The notes under the pieces are model-generated. The model was not told the origin of the DNA. It ran no database searches and was given only the letters and a program-made list of their open reading frames with translations. The position numbers and the translations under genes were made by a program. Shown piece by piece: positions 1 through 12,629 of a stretch of DNA of 64,000 nt (position 1 is the first letter of the stretch; each line of letters begins with the position of its first letter). The DNA is from Rapana venosa (Eukaryota > Mollusca > Gastropoda > Neogastropoda > Muricidae). The DNA lies in assembly GCA_028751875.1 (NCBI GenBank), contig CM054145.1, positions 42,501,170-42,565,169 on the forward strand, written 5' to 3'.

Positions 1-300
1 ACATATATAATATGTACAACCGTGCGCACGTGCATATACACACGTGTGTATGTGAATGTGTGTAAGTGTCTGTGTGTGAGTGACAAACAGAGTCATGAAA
101 AGAGAGCCAGAGATAATAATTATGATTATGCATGTTGTGTGTGTAGCAATAAATCTCTGTGTGTGAGTTTGTCTGTCTGTCTGTCTACCTGTCTGTCTGT
201 CTGTCCAATTGTTTGTCTCTTCTACTACATAAAACATCTGTCTCAAACCAAGATCTGGAACCAATGATTTTCCAAGCAGAAAAGTTCGAAGTCATTGTAT

Positions 301-333
<33 letters not shown>

Positions 334-1343
334 AGACAGCCTGACCTTGCAGCACTTATCATATGACACAATCTCTGTTTCTTTGTCTCCACGGCTCAGG
401 ACATCGGGACAAAGGGAGACCAACCCGCCCAGTATGGGGGCCAAAAAACAACCGCCAACCAAAATAAAATAAAGAAATAAAAACCACACTCACACACACA
501 CTCACACACACACACACACACACCAGCCAATTGTGGAAGCCTGCCAGATATTTTCCATGACCCTGTTTCTTCAATGTCTCTCTTTCCTTCCTGACCCCAC
601 GACCACCCGCTTGTGTACTTCAAAGACCTGCTGATCCCTTGAAATTATGGCACCGTCTGCACATGTTGGAGAATACTCTCTCTCTCTCTCTCTCTCTCTC
701 TGGCTAGTTTATTCATTCATTCCTTCGCCTGCCTACTCACTCACTCACGCCCTACACCTACCCTTTCTTATATTTTCTCCTTCACAATCTGATCCAACTA
801 CCGTATTTACCTAAACAATTTTTTTTTAAACATGCTGATTGGTTTTGAAATCATGCATACCGTCTCTTCGTATTATGAGAGCTCTCTCTCACGCATGCAT
901 GCATGCGCACGCACACACACAAACACATACTATCCATATTCAAAATTTTAATTCCTTTTATCCCTTTTGTCCCTCTGTCTCTTTCTTACACACACACACA
1001 CACACACACACATGGCGTAACCCGCTACACACACACCTACACAGCATAACCCCCTACACACACACACACACACACCACGCTACTCTACACCTCACAAGGG
1101 CTCCTTATAACGAAAACGATTCGTAATTTTAAGAAAGAAAGAAAGAAATGAATAATAAAAAAAGTCCTATGAACTGTCGATACCCTCAGTACATGACCTC
1201 AACGCCAGGAAAAACGAACTGGCCAACCAACCACCCATACGACCCAGGCATGATATGCAGTAGTGACACTTGTTTCATTGTTCTACCCCTGTCTACAGCC
1301 TTTTCTGCTCTGTCTTCCCACGATTAGATGAAGGGGTTAAAAA

Positions 1344-1385
<42 letters not shown>

Positions 1386-1609
1386 TCTGAAATGATGTAA
1401 TGTACATTGGCCTCGGGCCACAATACATTTGTTGGGCTTGGGATGTAACAATGGGTTCATTCATACCACTGGCAAAGCAAATGCACAAACAAGTAATGAT
1501 TTATGACTGATTAAAGAAGAAAAACACGTTATTCTATTTCATGACTATAAACCTTAAATCAACTATAACCCAATCACAGAAAGAAGATGTCAGTAATGAT
1601 TTATGACTG

Positions 1610-1640
<31 letters not shown>

Positions 1641-1880
1641 TGTGTGTGTGTGTGTGTGTGTCACAATACAGATGCAAAGGGTTTGTCAGTGTATAGATCT
1701 TCCTTCATCAGCAGCTGATTACTTAAGACTTATCTGTCCTCTTTTGATGTGTACGTGCGTGTGTGCGTGTGTGTGCGCGCGGTGTGTGTGCATGTGCGAA
1801 GTGTGTGTGTGTGTACAATGGAAAAACAGACAGACAGACAGGCAGGCAGACAGACAGAGACTGACAAGAGGGTGTGACAC
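1..1880. repeat. Simple-sequence-rich stretch, no gene seen
   Basis: Contains (CTGT)n near 170-205, (CA)n at 308-336, 488-524, 985-1012 and 1060-1076, (CT)n at 678-702, (GA)n at 1348-1382, (GA)n(GT)n at 1616-1660 and (GACA)n at 1828-1862. Open frames here are repeat products. Confidence 0.75.
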
Positions 1881-2000
1881 AAAGAAATGAGGTTACAGTT
1901 ATCTGGATTTTAGCACTACTGCTTAGCGCAGTGAGCTGCCAGATATGGTTGGTCAGGTGAAGCTCACTTCCTAATCAAAAGGCTTGTTCTGGTTTTTCCT

Positions 2001-2018
2001 CTCTCTCACTGTCTCTCT

Positions 2019-2057
<39 letters not shown>

Positions 2058-2060
2058 GCT

Positions 2061-2139
<79 letters not shown>

Positions 2140-2152
2140 CACACACACAATT
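2001..2152. repeat. Compound microsatellite (TC)n(CA)n(TA)n(CA)n
   Basis: Pyrimidine run, then CA, then about 25 TA units, then CA again. Confidence 0.9.
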
Positions 2153-2283
2153 TTATTGATATTTTCTGGTGCTGTGTCGACTGACAACGTCAATCAAGCC
2201 CAATCAATCCACTCTCTCACGAGGCTTATCATTACAGCCTCACCGGTCAAGGCAGGGGCCATAATTATTAGGGCTGGACATCG

Positions 2284-2722
2284 TTGAAGGAAGCTCAGGT
2301 GGCAGGACAGTTAATTAAGACGATCACCTGCCTAACAAGTAAACCCTGGGGTTCTGGGTTCGATCGCCAGCCTCGCCCTTTCTTCCCCCAGTTTGACAAG
2401 AAAATCGAACTGAATGTCAAAAAGTCCTTCAGCTGAGACTATAACCCGAGGCCCCCGTGCGCGAATGCACGCAGAACATCTTGTACGCACACGTTAAAAA
2501 CCCGTACCGCCTTTTGGAAGAGTAGGCCACTTCGTGCCGGTAGGAACGGGATGACACAATGTCAAAAAAGCATACGCACAGGTGTCGTGTTCAGGCACCA
2601 TCCCCGACGTCGGAATGCGGCTACCTAAATGGTAAGGAAGGAGAGGAGGGAAAGGTCGCATCGGAAAACTTTCGCCATTGGTGAACTTCGGAGCTCTGGC
2701 CCAGGAACGAAAAAAACAGTTA
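2284..2722 (+). mobile_element. SINE-A, near full length
   Basis: About 430 bp. The tRNA-like head has GGTGGCAGGACAGTTAATTA and B box GGTTCGATCGCC. The core has GAGACTATAACCCGAGGC and GGAAGAGTAGGCCACTTCG, and the family-specific 3' end has GGAATGCGGCTACCTAAATG and TTCGGAGCTCTGGCCCAGGA, followed by an A-rich tail. Confidence 0.8.
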
Positions 2723-2880
2723 ATTCTTATGGCTCAGTGGAACAGCAGAACAACAAGTCAGCAAAATAAATAGATGACTGAAAGAATGAATTAATAAATG
2801 AATGAATAAATAATAAATGAATACATAGATAAATAAATACATAAATAAATAAGGTCTTCTTCATCATTCAAATCAATGTC

Positions 2881-2918
<38 letters not shown>

Positions 2919-3021
2919 ACACCATGGGTAATCTACCATACCGGACCACCAAACCAAACTGGTGTTCTAACGCAACGTAAAATCAGCACTAAGCAAGAGT
3001 CCTGAAGTCCACCAAGTCAAA

Positions 3022-3222
3022 CAGAGAGACAGAGAGAGGGAGAGACAGACAGACAGGCAGACAGACAGACTGACAGACATACAAAGAGACAGAGACAGAG
3101 TCAGAGACACAGAGAGAATATCCAGGTCAGAGATCTCGACAGACAGACAGACATACAGAGAGACAGAGACAGTGACACAGAGACAGTGTCCATGTCAGAG
3201 ACAGACAGACAAAAGACACACA
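3022..3222. repeat. GACA/GA-rich array
   Basis: Irregular GACAGACA and GAGACAGAGA units. Confidence 0.85.
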
Positions 3223-3568
3223 GACGAAAAGAGCTGTCAATAAAAATCCTTCATCAAAACATACATACCCCTCCAGTTAAACCTCAATGCACACAAGCTG
3301 ACCTGCCAGTACTTGCCCCGCATCCCATACTCTCTGTTTCTTTGTCTACACAGCTGCCACCCCCCACCCTTTATTTTTAATTCGTTATTTCAGGTTTGTT
3401 TGTAGTTTTTTCCCCTTTTTTCTTGTTCTCCTACCCTCCAGAAGCAGGATAGTGTGTCAAAAGGGCCTGTCATAAGGAGAACTTGCCATGTGACACAGAC
3501 ACCCCCACCCCCACCCTTACTGGCTGATTGCCAGATATTTTCCATAACCCATTTCTCACCTCTCCTCA

Positions 3569-3570
3569 AA

Positions 3571-3626
<56 letters not shown>

Positions 3627-3760
3627 TATCTATCTCCTCCACCCCCCCCTTCCTTATGTGAAACTTAAGATAGCCATGGAGCAATAATATACTACAATCC
3701 AAGTCATTAAAAGTTTTAAGTAAGAAGTTAAGGCTAGGCTAGAGTGTGATACAAAGTGTC

Positions 3761-3803
<43 letters not shown>

Positions 3804-3923
3804 GAAACTTGAGGAGTGACATGGTTTAATAATACACTTCAAAACCGGGTCATTAAAAGTTGTAAGTAAGAAGTTAACCCTACACTATGGACTTCGCTAG
3901 ACTGTGTTACAAAGTGTCCCTTT

Positions 3924-3978
<55 letters not shown>

Positions 3979-4022
3979 CGTCTTCTCTCTCTCGTCTTCT
4001 CTTCTCTTCTCTTCTCTTTTCT
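3569..4022. repeat. Three (TC)n arrays in a duplicated context
   Basis: Arrays at 3571-3620, 3763-3800 and 3928-3975. The flanks AAGTCATTAAAAGTTTTAAG and GGTCATTAAAAGTTGTAAGT, each followed by AAGTGTCCC, show that the array plus flank was tandemly duplicated (about 130 bp apart). Confidence 0.8.
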
Positions 4023-4269
4023 TTATTGCTGACAGGTAAATAGTATTTATGTCAGAGTTAGACTTATGTCAGTAGTAGTAGTAGTAGTAGTAGTAGTGTA
4101 TACACCTCATAACTAACTAGTAAATCATTGTTTGAATTTTTCAGAAAAATGTATGACACCATATCTGTTTATGAAATAAACCGACACCACCATCCAAGTT
4201 CATACAATCTCAATTTGTTAGTAATATGTTTAAAATGCTTAAACAAACAGCAAAACATTTTTGGATACA

Positions 4270-4276
<7 letters not shown>

Positions 4277-4304
<28 letters not shown>

Positions 4305-5027
4305 CTTCATCTTCTGTGACGTCCCCCGTCCTGCTGTTCCCACGCCGCTCATTCCAATCTCCCCGCCACAACCATACCCAGGTTTGTTATGTCTCATCCT
4401 CAGAGTCGGAGGTCCACAGGGAGCCAATCACTATCAGGCCGCCGTGGGGCCACCAGCCAGAGGGGCCCTGCACTGCTGCTGGGTCACTTTGGCGGTGTTC
4501 AGTGGTGCCTGTTCTGAGCTAACATACGCAGGACACCACCTACTAAACCCCCTACTAACGACAGTATTAGCTCAGTCGCGGAGCCAGACTGAGTGAGTTG
4601 CCCACCCGAGGTAGCAACCACCACAACGTCCCTCCAACAACCGTCCCCTGCAAACCTCCAACCCCAAAGGCTTTGACACAAACTCACCACAGGCACAGAA
4701 GTGTATGGGCAAACCGAATCTGAGGCCACCATGAGACCAGAGAAACTGAAACCACCGAATCAGAGGCAATTTTTTAAAATTGCATGATGATCAATGACAA
4801 TGAGGATGACGTAATTATGCTGCTGTGGAAGTGCATATGCTTTGAGACTACTTGACAGGGCTGTACTCTACGCTTACTATCATAATATATCCCGGCGTCA
4901 ACCGGGCCCGAGAAATACAGACACCTGCAGTGTTGGTCAGGTAATTTGAGCAACACTCTCAAACTCGCATCCGTTAAGTGGATGAAGCTCGACTGTGTGG
5001 TCCCAGTCTTCCCACTGAGCCCACTGA
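4277..5027 (-). mobile_element. R875 retroposon, 5'-truncated copy
   Basis: 751 bp very close to the copy at 40.7 kb but lacking the tRNA-like head. Flanked by a perfect 13-bp duplication GATACAAAACTTT (4264-4276 and 5028-5040). The poly(T) on the plus strand marks the 3' A tail. Confidence 0.85.
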
Positions 5028-5049
5028 GATACAAAACTTTGTCTACAGC

Positions 5050-5150
5050 ACTCCCTCCCCCCCTCCCCCCCCCCCCCCCCCCCTCTATTTCAGGTTTGTT
5101 TGGGTGGCCCTACAGGTACATGCACGGACGCATACGCATGCGCACGCACG

Positions 5151-5190
<40 letters not shown>

Positions 5191-5192
5191 AA
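5050..5192. repeat. Poly(C) and (CA)n
   Basis: C-run at about 5052-5083, then GCAC units and (CA)n at 5155-5188. Confidence 0.85.
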
Positions 5193-5284
5193 ACGGATGT
5201 TACCCAAATCTTCAAGGACAACAAAGAAAATAACACCTAAAAGGAACAAAGCACCTCTGCGCCCTCTAACTCTGACATAGAAAC

Positions 5285-5889
5285 TGGATTCCATGAACAG
5301 TCGACACAGGAGGTGTCGTGTCTTTAAATGGCTGTTTACATAAACTGGTCAGATTCGATAGAGATATGATAAGAACAGCTCCCTCCCAGTCCTGAAAAGT
5401 TCGTGTGAAATGCTGCGTACTGTATCTGGTATAAGAAACGTACACCTTCAACTTGAAATCTGTACACTCTCTACCTCGACATTGCAAGATAACCGATTCC
5501 AAATCTGACAATTCCCATTATCTTTCTGAGCGTGAGATTCGGGTGAAGCCCAAGGGATTTTTTTCAGTGTAATGTTTGAGAGTTCTCTTTTCATGTTCGA
5601 AGGCTCGACTCAATTTTTATCTATATCATTTATTGCGAGTGTTTCGGGGCCGTGTGTACAATCTCATAACAAAGTTTCAAAACAAGTTCTGGTTACATAT
5701 AAGGTTGCATTCCCGCAATTGAACATGTACCAGTTAGGGACATGAGAAGCACTTAGTGACACCAGCGCTCACTGCTGACGCCAGATACTGAAGTATCCAG
5801 AGTACACACGGCTTTGTTCCTTTGTTCTTCCATCCTTTTAATGGGTAGGTTGGCCTTGAGTTAATCTTCCAAATGTTAAAACAAACAAA
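5285..5889. other. Non-repetitive stretch, nothing recognised
   Basis: No open frame with support, no repeat match within the window. Confidence 0.5.
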
Positions 5890-6405
5890 CAAACAAAACG
5901 GAGCACTTTTAGCGTAAATCTAAATGGCCGTTAAATACCACGCACTTTTCGCATGAATCATCAAAGTAATTGTAAAAATCGAATGCACTTTTTGTGTGAG
6001 AGAAAAAAAAAGAGCATTCTTCAAACTGACTGTTTAAATGACTTTTTTCCCGGTAAATCTTCAAAATGATTGTTAAAAATGACGTACTTTTTGCGTAAAT
6101 CTTCAAAATGACCATTTATAACAAGCACTTTTTTCAGAAACATTCAAAAATGACGTTTAAAAACGCCGCACTTTTTGCAGAAATCTGCGAAATTAATATA
6201 GAAAAACCGCTTTTTTAGCGTAAATCTTCAAAATGACCACTAAAATACGGCGAAGTTTTTTAGTAAGTCAAAATGACTGATAAAAACGACGCACATTTTG
6301 CAAAAATGCCACTGTTTGCATAAATCTTCAAATGACTGGTAAAACCTACTCCTTTTTAGTTGCATAAATCTTCAAAATGACCATTTAAAAACGACATGCA
6401 ACGCT
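5890..6405 (+). repeat. Imperfect minisatellite, unit about 45-58 bp
   Basis: Roughly ten diverged units around AAATCTTCAAAATGACC, TTAAAAACGACGCAC and TTTTTGCGT. Old array, no coding. Confidence 0.7.
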
Positions 6406-7554
6406 GCACGAACAGAAATCTGTCAATACAGGCATACATAGTCTAATCCATACAATGTGTGTTGAGGTGCAATGCACCACGTGTAATCTGACTTAAATGG
6501 AACAAAGAATACAGACAAAGAAAAACCTCGCTCAGCCAAACAAATACATAAGCCTTATGGCTTCCGGACAATAGGTGTACCGTGCGAGCAATGCGTATAT
6601 GAAGAAGGATTTTGGGTGTCAAGTTCGAGAGTTGGCGAAGGGGGGGAGGGGTGGGGCGGGTGTGGTGATACATATGTAGGCGCATACAGGTAAACTTGTC
6701 CAGCGCCAGGGACCAATACTTAAAAAGAAAAGGAAAACAAACAGGAAAGGGCATAGGAATACTTACAAAAATAACTTGCCAAAAGATTTTCAGGTGCGAA
6801 TAGAGCAGACAAATAACGATCCAAGTTTATAAACCATGTCATTAACAATAAGCCTGTTAATAATAGGATGTTCGTAGCAAACGTGGCGAACTATTGCTTT
6901 AATGCAAAACAAAGGAACAGAAAAAAAATCTGTCATAAACCGGGACTGTGTGGCTTTGGGGTTTTGTTGCTGTTGTTTGTTTGTTTGTTTGTTGGGGGTA
7001 GCTTGTTTTGTTTGTTTGCTTGTTTTTTATTTGATCAACTCCTAAAAGACAGCAAGTTCCAAAATTCAAAAACGTTATTATTGCCGAGGTAAGCAATATC
7101 GAATTCCCTTTCCTTTCGCGCATTCTAGGATTCTTGAAATTAAAACTCGGCTGTCCTTACAATAACTCTGATTTCTTATATCATTTCTATCACGTTTGGC
7201 ACCTCGTATAGATGATAGTCAAAAGTAATCTTTCCCTCTGAATAGGTTACCTCTATATCTGAGGGCAATGAAACACTATTTATATACTATGTTGAGAATG
7301 CACTCAAAACTTAATTATCGTACCTTTCAAACATGTATTATATTATCAAAATAGACTTCAATGAAAATAGCTGAATATAAGCAAATTCACTCATAATTAC
7401 GTTTCAATACGGCGTGTATCAACAACCAGCGCAATGCTTTTTTTTAAGGGAAAAGAAAAGAAGTTCTTGACAAAAGAAAACAAAAAGTCACCACCTACGT
7501 TGGCTTTTCCTTGAGAAATAAAAACTTCATTCTTTTTTTTTTAGTAGAAGCAAG
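6405..7554. other. Unannotated AT-rich stretch
   Basis: Contains a T/G-rich run (6950-7040). No coding or element signal. Confidence 0.5.
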
Positions 7555-7812
7555 ATGAGACTGTGGGCCGAGGCCCCGTGTGCGAACGCATGCGGAACAT
7601 CTTGCGCACACGTTGGGTCCTGTTCCGCTGTTCGAAAGAGTGGGCCATTGTGTGCCGGTGGGAACAGATGACAAAATTTAAAAAACCACATACACACACA
7701 TAAATATATTTTTTTAATTTAAAAGTCATCTGAGCGCTTTGATTTGTTGCTTTACAAGATTCAGCGCTATATAAATTCCATACATCATCATCATTATTAT
7801 TATTATTATTAT
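7555..7812 (+). mobile_element. SINE core joined to LINE-type 3' tail
   Basis: The shared core (GGCCCCGTGTGCGAACGCAT to GGTGGGAACAGATGACAAAA) runs into GAGCGCTTTGATTTGTTG, CAAGATTCAGCGCTATATAA, ATTCCAT and (ATT)n. That tail is the 3' end of the LINE remnants at 25.3 and 53.9 kb. Confidence 0.65.
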
Positions 7813-8149
7813 TTTCCAAACATTTTACAAAACACTTACAAGAGCATTTAAGACAATGCGTTACCAACATTTTGTAAATATTACAAAACTAAAACAATCT
7901 ATTCGTTTTATCATGTATCAAGGTGGTGGTGGTAGACAAAGGTGTCTCGATAAAATAAAATTAAAATTAAAAACTGCATATATCTACCACAGCAGAAACG
8001 GATTTTAAAAAATGATTTAAAAAAAAACGTTCAGGGATTTCTTAAGTGTTTTAAAAAGAGCTCTTCAAGACACTGTCAAATTTCCGAGGGTCTTACAGCT
8101 TTTCCACATGGGTGGACAAAGTAATTCATTGTTTATACATGTATTTTAT

Positions 8150-8177
8150 GCTCACACGCGCACGCACGCACAATACG

Positions 8178-8244
<67 letters not shown>

Positions 8245-8276
8245 CGAACACACACACACACACACACACACACTAC

Positions 8277-8350
<74 letters not shown>
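8150..8350. repeat. (CA)n array, about 200 bp
   Basis: Nearly pure CA with rare interruptions (TACGAACA, CTACAACA, CACCACA). Confidence 0.92.
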
Positions 8351-8354
<4 letters not shown>

Positions 8355-8846
8355 CCAAACTCAAGCATGTATTACGCGATGCATGAACGAAAGCAGGGGA
8401 GAGCTAAATATGAATCAAAGTTGGGGCTTTTTCTCTTTATTTTAGATATTAACAATAAACCGTAGAGTAAGAGAGAAATGGCCTGAAGACCTAACAGCTG
8501 ACACGCACACCAGCCATCAACACTCATCTCATGTCACTGTAACCTGCATGCTCCTCACCTTTCTCAGATCCAGTCTCATCATGTCGATTCGACGGCTCTT
8601 GTTCATCACATCATCACCATCACCACTGATGAGGTCACCAGGAACTCACGGACAAGGATGCCAAAGATGTACACAGCCACCTCCCACAATTCATACGTCA
8701 TGTGCAAAACAAAACCACTGTCTCCACCTAGTTCCTAGGGTTGGGCTTTTGAGTTGCAAGTAAAATGTAATCTAGTTTGCTTTCTCAATAGTACATCTTC
8801 AAGGCGTTGTCTGTTTTCCCGATTCCGAATACAGTGACAGATAAAA

Positions 8847-8849
<3 letters not shown>

Positions 8850-8934
<85 letters not shown>

Positions 8935-8948
8935 CTCTCTCTCCTCTC
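8850..8948. repeat. (TC)n array
   Basis: About 100 bp, with CC interruptions in the second half. Confidence 0.9.
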
Positions 8949-8959
8949 CACTCCTACTG

Positions 8960-9600
8960 TTACGGCCACGCCCGTAGACCAAACAACTGGCTAGTTAAAG
9001 CTCCCGTCACACAGAAATTGGAATTTCAACAATTATCCTGAACTGAAAGATGCGAGCTTGAATTAAGGACAACTTTTTGTGTGTTCTTTCATATCATCAC
9101 GTAACCCATAAAAACACCCCCCCAAAAAACCCCTGTTTGAGACTCTGAAAACCTTGCTTCCACAATCAAAATCAGTGTCTGGAACTGGGTCTAGCTAGTA
9201 GACTGACTGCCCCCCTGCAACGCTTTCCCCTCCCTGCCTAAATACTAATCTGTTGAGTCTGTCGCTTCAACAGGTCCTTCCGTCCACACAAAGTGAGCCA
9301 CCCCACCAATCACCACCACTACTAAGCTGGTCCTCTCCGGTCCACTGGAGCAGCAGCAGCACTCTGATGCGCTTCATTACACTTCACGCGGCGCCTCCTA
9401 ACTAAACCAAAGAAACAACAACAAAAACAGCAACAACACAACTAAACAGACACTACTCCACTAAGGGCCCAACCCAAGCGCTTCCCTCGACCACTAACTA
9501 CACTGCCACCCTTAACTTTTCCATGTGAGAGGCGGCTCTCTTCTCTCTGGCAGCCAGAGTGAGAGAGCCATGTGAGTTTGTTTTGATTCTTCTTTCGCGA
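8960..9600. other. Unannotated stretch
   Basis: Mixed composition with a short CAGCAGCAG run near 9350. No gene signal I can support. Confidence 0.45.
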
Positions 9601-9934
9601 TCGTTTCTGGTGGAGAAGTGGGGAGTGGGTAGGGGTTGGGGCGGTTGGGGTTGGGTTGGGGGAGAGGGGGTGGAGTTGGAGAGGGGGAGACAGTGGAGAG
9701 AGAGAGAGAGGAGAGACAGTGTGCTGGGAGGGACAGGACAGTGGTAGTCACGCGAGGCAATCACAGTCCTCCTCCTCCTTCCTCCTCCCTTCAGCGCTGT
9801 CTTGCATTGAACTGAACAGAACCTGTCAATGGCTTGGCGGAATGCAAACACATACATACGTACTTGCATAGGTAATTATGTAAGGGGAAAAAAACAAACG
9901 TCCGCACACACTAATGAGTGTGTGTATGATAATG

Positions 9935-10008
9935 AATGAATGAATGAATGATGAATGCGTGTGTATGTGTGTGTGCGTGTGTGTGTGCGTGTGTGTGTGT
10001 GTGTGTGT

Positions 10009-10073
<65 letters not shown>

Positions 10074-10105
10074 TGTGGGTGCGTGCGTGTGTGTGTGTGT
10101 GCCAA
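9935..10105. repeat. (GT)n array
   Basis: GAAT units, then about 140 bp of GT with GTGGTG interruptions. Confidence 0.92.
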
Positions 10106-10399
10106 CATGCTGGAATATTTTTTTAACTTAAATCAGCTTTGGAGCATGGAGTAAAAGATTTTTTGCATGGTGTGTGTAAGCGAGCGTGTGTGTATAGAGG
10201 TGGGAGGGGGGGGTGGGGGGGAGGAGAGAGAAAAAGAAAGAGGGAAAGTCATGAACAGACAAGGATATAGACAGAAACAAAGAAAAAGCAACAGTCTGCG
10301 ATTCGCAAATGATCGATTTCAGAAAAAGAGATGGGAGGCGTATCAAACTTTTTCCATTAAAAAAAACACAACAAAACAAAACCAACAAATCCAAACCTT

Positions 10400-10886
10400 T
10401 GACCTGTCTTCAAACATAAAACCATCCAGCCAACCACACATTTCAAAATGACCTCCCTTGTCCTTCTGGATCCCCGAAAATAAGGAATATTAAGATTATT
10501 AATTTTCTTCTTTCTATTATTCTGCAATTAGTTTTGGAAATAGAATATCCTTTTTCTATAATACATTTCACTGGAAGATTCAGCAGACACCAGGACTAGT
10601 ATTTTATTCCTGTGGAAGCGTCAGCACTCATGTTTTATCGGATGTTTTCATCTGTAAAGGTATCTGGGTCTTGACTGCCGAGACCTCCTACAAAAGCTCA
10701 TCAAGCGACCAAAATTCCTGTGTCAAGCCAGACAAAGCCAATAGTCCTTACTACCAAAAAAAAGCCAACTGCTGTCATAGAGAGAGAGTGAGAGAGAGTC
10801 AAAATGAAGTCCTAGGTAAACGAAACACGCTCTCAACTGCACATTATTTTACCAAGAGAAGCACAAAAATAAAACTGAGATTTTAC

Positions 10887-10917
<31 letters not shown>

Positions 10918-11100
10918 TTGTGCATCATTTTTGGCTTCAATGTCTAGTGTTAACTGTTCCATACCTGTGTTTTGATTATTGTACATAATTGTCAGAAATT
11001 TTTGTCCTGTTCCTGCATTACCCTAACCCTGCTCCCCCATCTGCTTGTAGTGTGGCCTAAGGCCGAAGTACCATTAAACCATTTCTGAGTTCAGAGCTCT
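10400..11100. other. Unannotated stretch
   Basis: Contains (TC)n at 10890-10917; otherwise no repeat or coding signal. Confidence 0.45.
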
Positions 11101-11119
11101 CACACAAACACACACAAAC

Positions 11120-11152
<33 letters not shown>

Positions 11153-11187
11153 TTTGAACTGGAACACCAATCATAAAAAAAGTTCAT

Positions 11188-11234
<47 letters not shown>

Positions 11235-11989
11235 CTGCCATAAAACAAAATGGACATGAACCTCAACTACAATGCAGAATTGCATCAACTATGAAATGAG
11301 GTCAAAGTAAAGCAAGCGTCATCAATCACATGGTGGGTGTGCATGCGTGCGTGTGTAAGTGTGTGCACGTGTGTAAGTGTGCGCACGCGCGCGCGTGACA
11401 AGATACCAGGTGCTAAAAGACACCTGTCCAGTACCGGAAGTCACGGGCAACTAACATAATGGTCGGAGCTTTTTTCTCTTGTTGCTGTGGTTGGTTGGTT
11501 GGTCTGTTTGTTATTGTTGCTGTTGTGTTTTTTTGTTTAGTTTATGTTTGGGGTGGGGGGAGGTTGTTTACTTTCGAGTGTTTGGGAATTGTTTGGGGGT
11601 TTTTGGCCGGGGCAAAGCAGAAGAACAACAACAACAACAAAAGAAACCTGATGGATAACATAAACTCTCTGGAACAAGTCAAAACTGATCCAAAAGCGAA
11701 ACTGTATAATATACTGAGGGCGTCATAAATACGAGTAGGCGAAAGGATGGGTGATTGAGTGACCAAAAAAAACCACCAACAAAAACGACTGAGTGACAAT
11801 GTGTTTAGATGGGTTTGTTTGTTTTGTTTGTTTGGGGGTTTTTTTCATTGCCTACGATGAGAATCTCATCAGATGTGTATTTGGAATAGCTGAACCGCTT
11901 CTAGTGGAATTCCTGTATTTAAAAAAAAAACAACTATGAACAGGTGATCACTCCCACATCTCCTCTGTTTTTTATTTAGAGTTCCATTT

Positions 11990-12405
11990 CAACGTTTGTC
12001 TAGGACTATTTTACAAAAACAAAACTCGATTTTTATTTTTTTTGGGGGGGGGATTGTTTTTGTTTGTCTGTCTGTCTGGGGGGATGGGGAGTTGGGTTGG
12101 GGTTTTGTTTTTGTTTTGTTTTTGTTTGGGGTTTTTTTTTTTTGGGGGGGGGGAGGGGGTTGGGATTGTTTTTGTCTGTCATGGGGGATAGGGAGTTGGG
12201 TGGGTTTTTTGGTGTTTTTTTTATTATTTGGGGTTGTTTGGTTGGTTTGTTGTTTTGGTTGGGTTTTTTTTGTGTTTTTTTTTTGGGGGGGGGGGGGTGC
12301 TTTGGGTTTGGTTTTTGTTCTGGGTTTGTTTGATTTTTTCTTCTTCTTTTTTTTTGGGGGGGAGGGGGGGTTAGAGGAGGGGGGGTTGTTTTGTACTTCA
12401 ATGTC
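11990..12405 (+). repeat. G/T-rich low-complexity tract
   Basis: About 400 bp with almost no A or C, containing many runs of 4-12 G separated by T-rich spacers; predicted to form G-quadruplexes on the plus strand. The long frames on both strands are compositional. Confidence 0.85.
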
Positions 12406-12454
12406 AATGCAAACTACAATGTAAATTTTTTTTATTTCTCTCAATATCAAGAGT

Positions 12455-12457
<3 letters not shown>

Positions 12458-12521
<64 letters not shown>
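12458..12521. repeat. (TC)n array
   Basis: Pure CT run of about 64 bp. Confidence 0.92.
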
Positions 12522-12524
<3 letters not shown>

Positions 12525-12629
12525 ACATCAAGAGTATCACTCTGTGAGCAGACAGGTGCTAAAAGGAAAGTATTTCAGAGCGGAAGTTGTGGACAGGGGC
12601 CGTTCAGGGGTCGTAAAATCTACACCCCT

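Noticed and set aside
8548..8763. 71-residue plus-strand frame
   Set aside because: No homology, no splice context and atypical composition; probably chance.
11989..12450. A 153-residue Pro/Lys/Asn/Gln-rich frame and its Gly/Phe/Val-rich partner on the other strand
   Set aside because: Compositional result of the G/T-only tract; nothing else supports coding.
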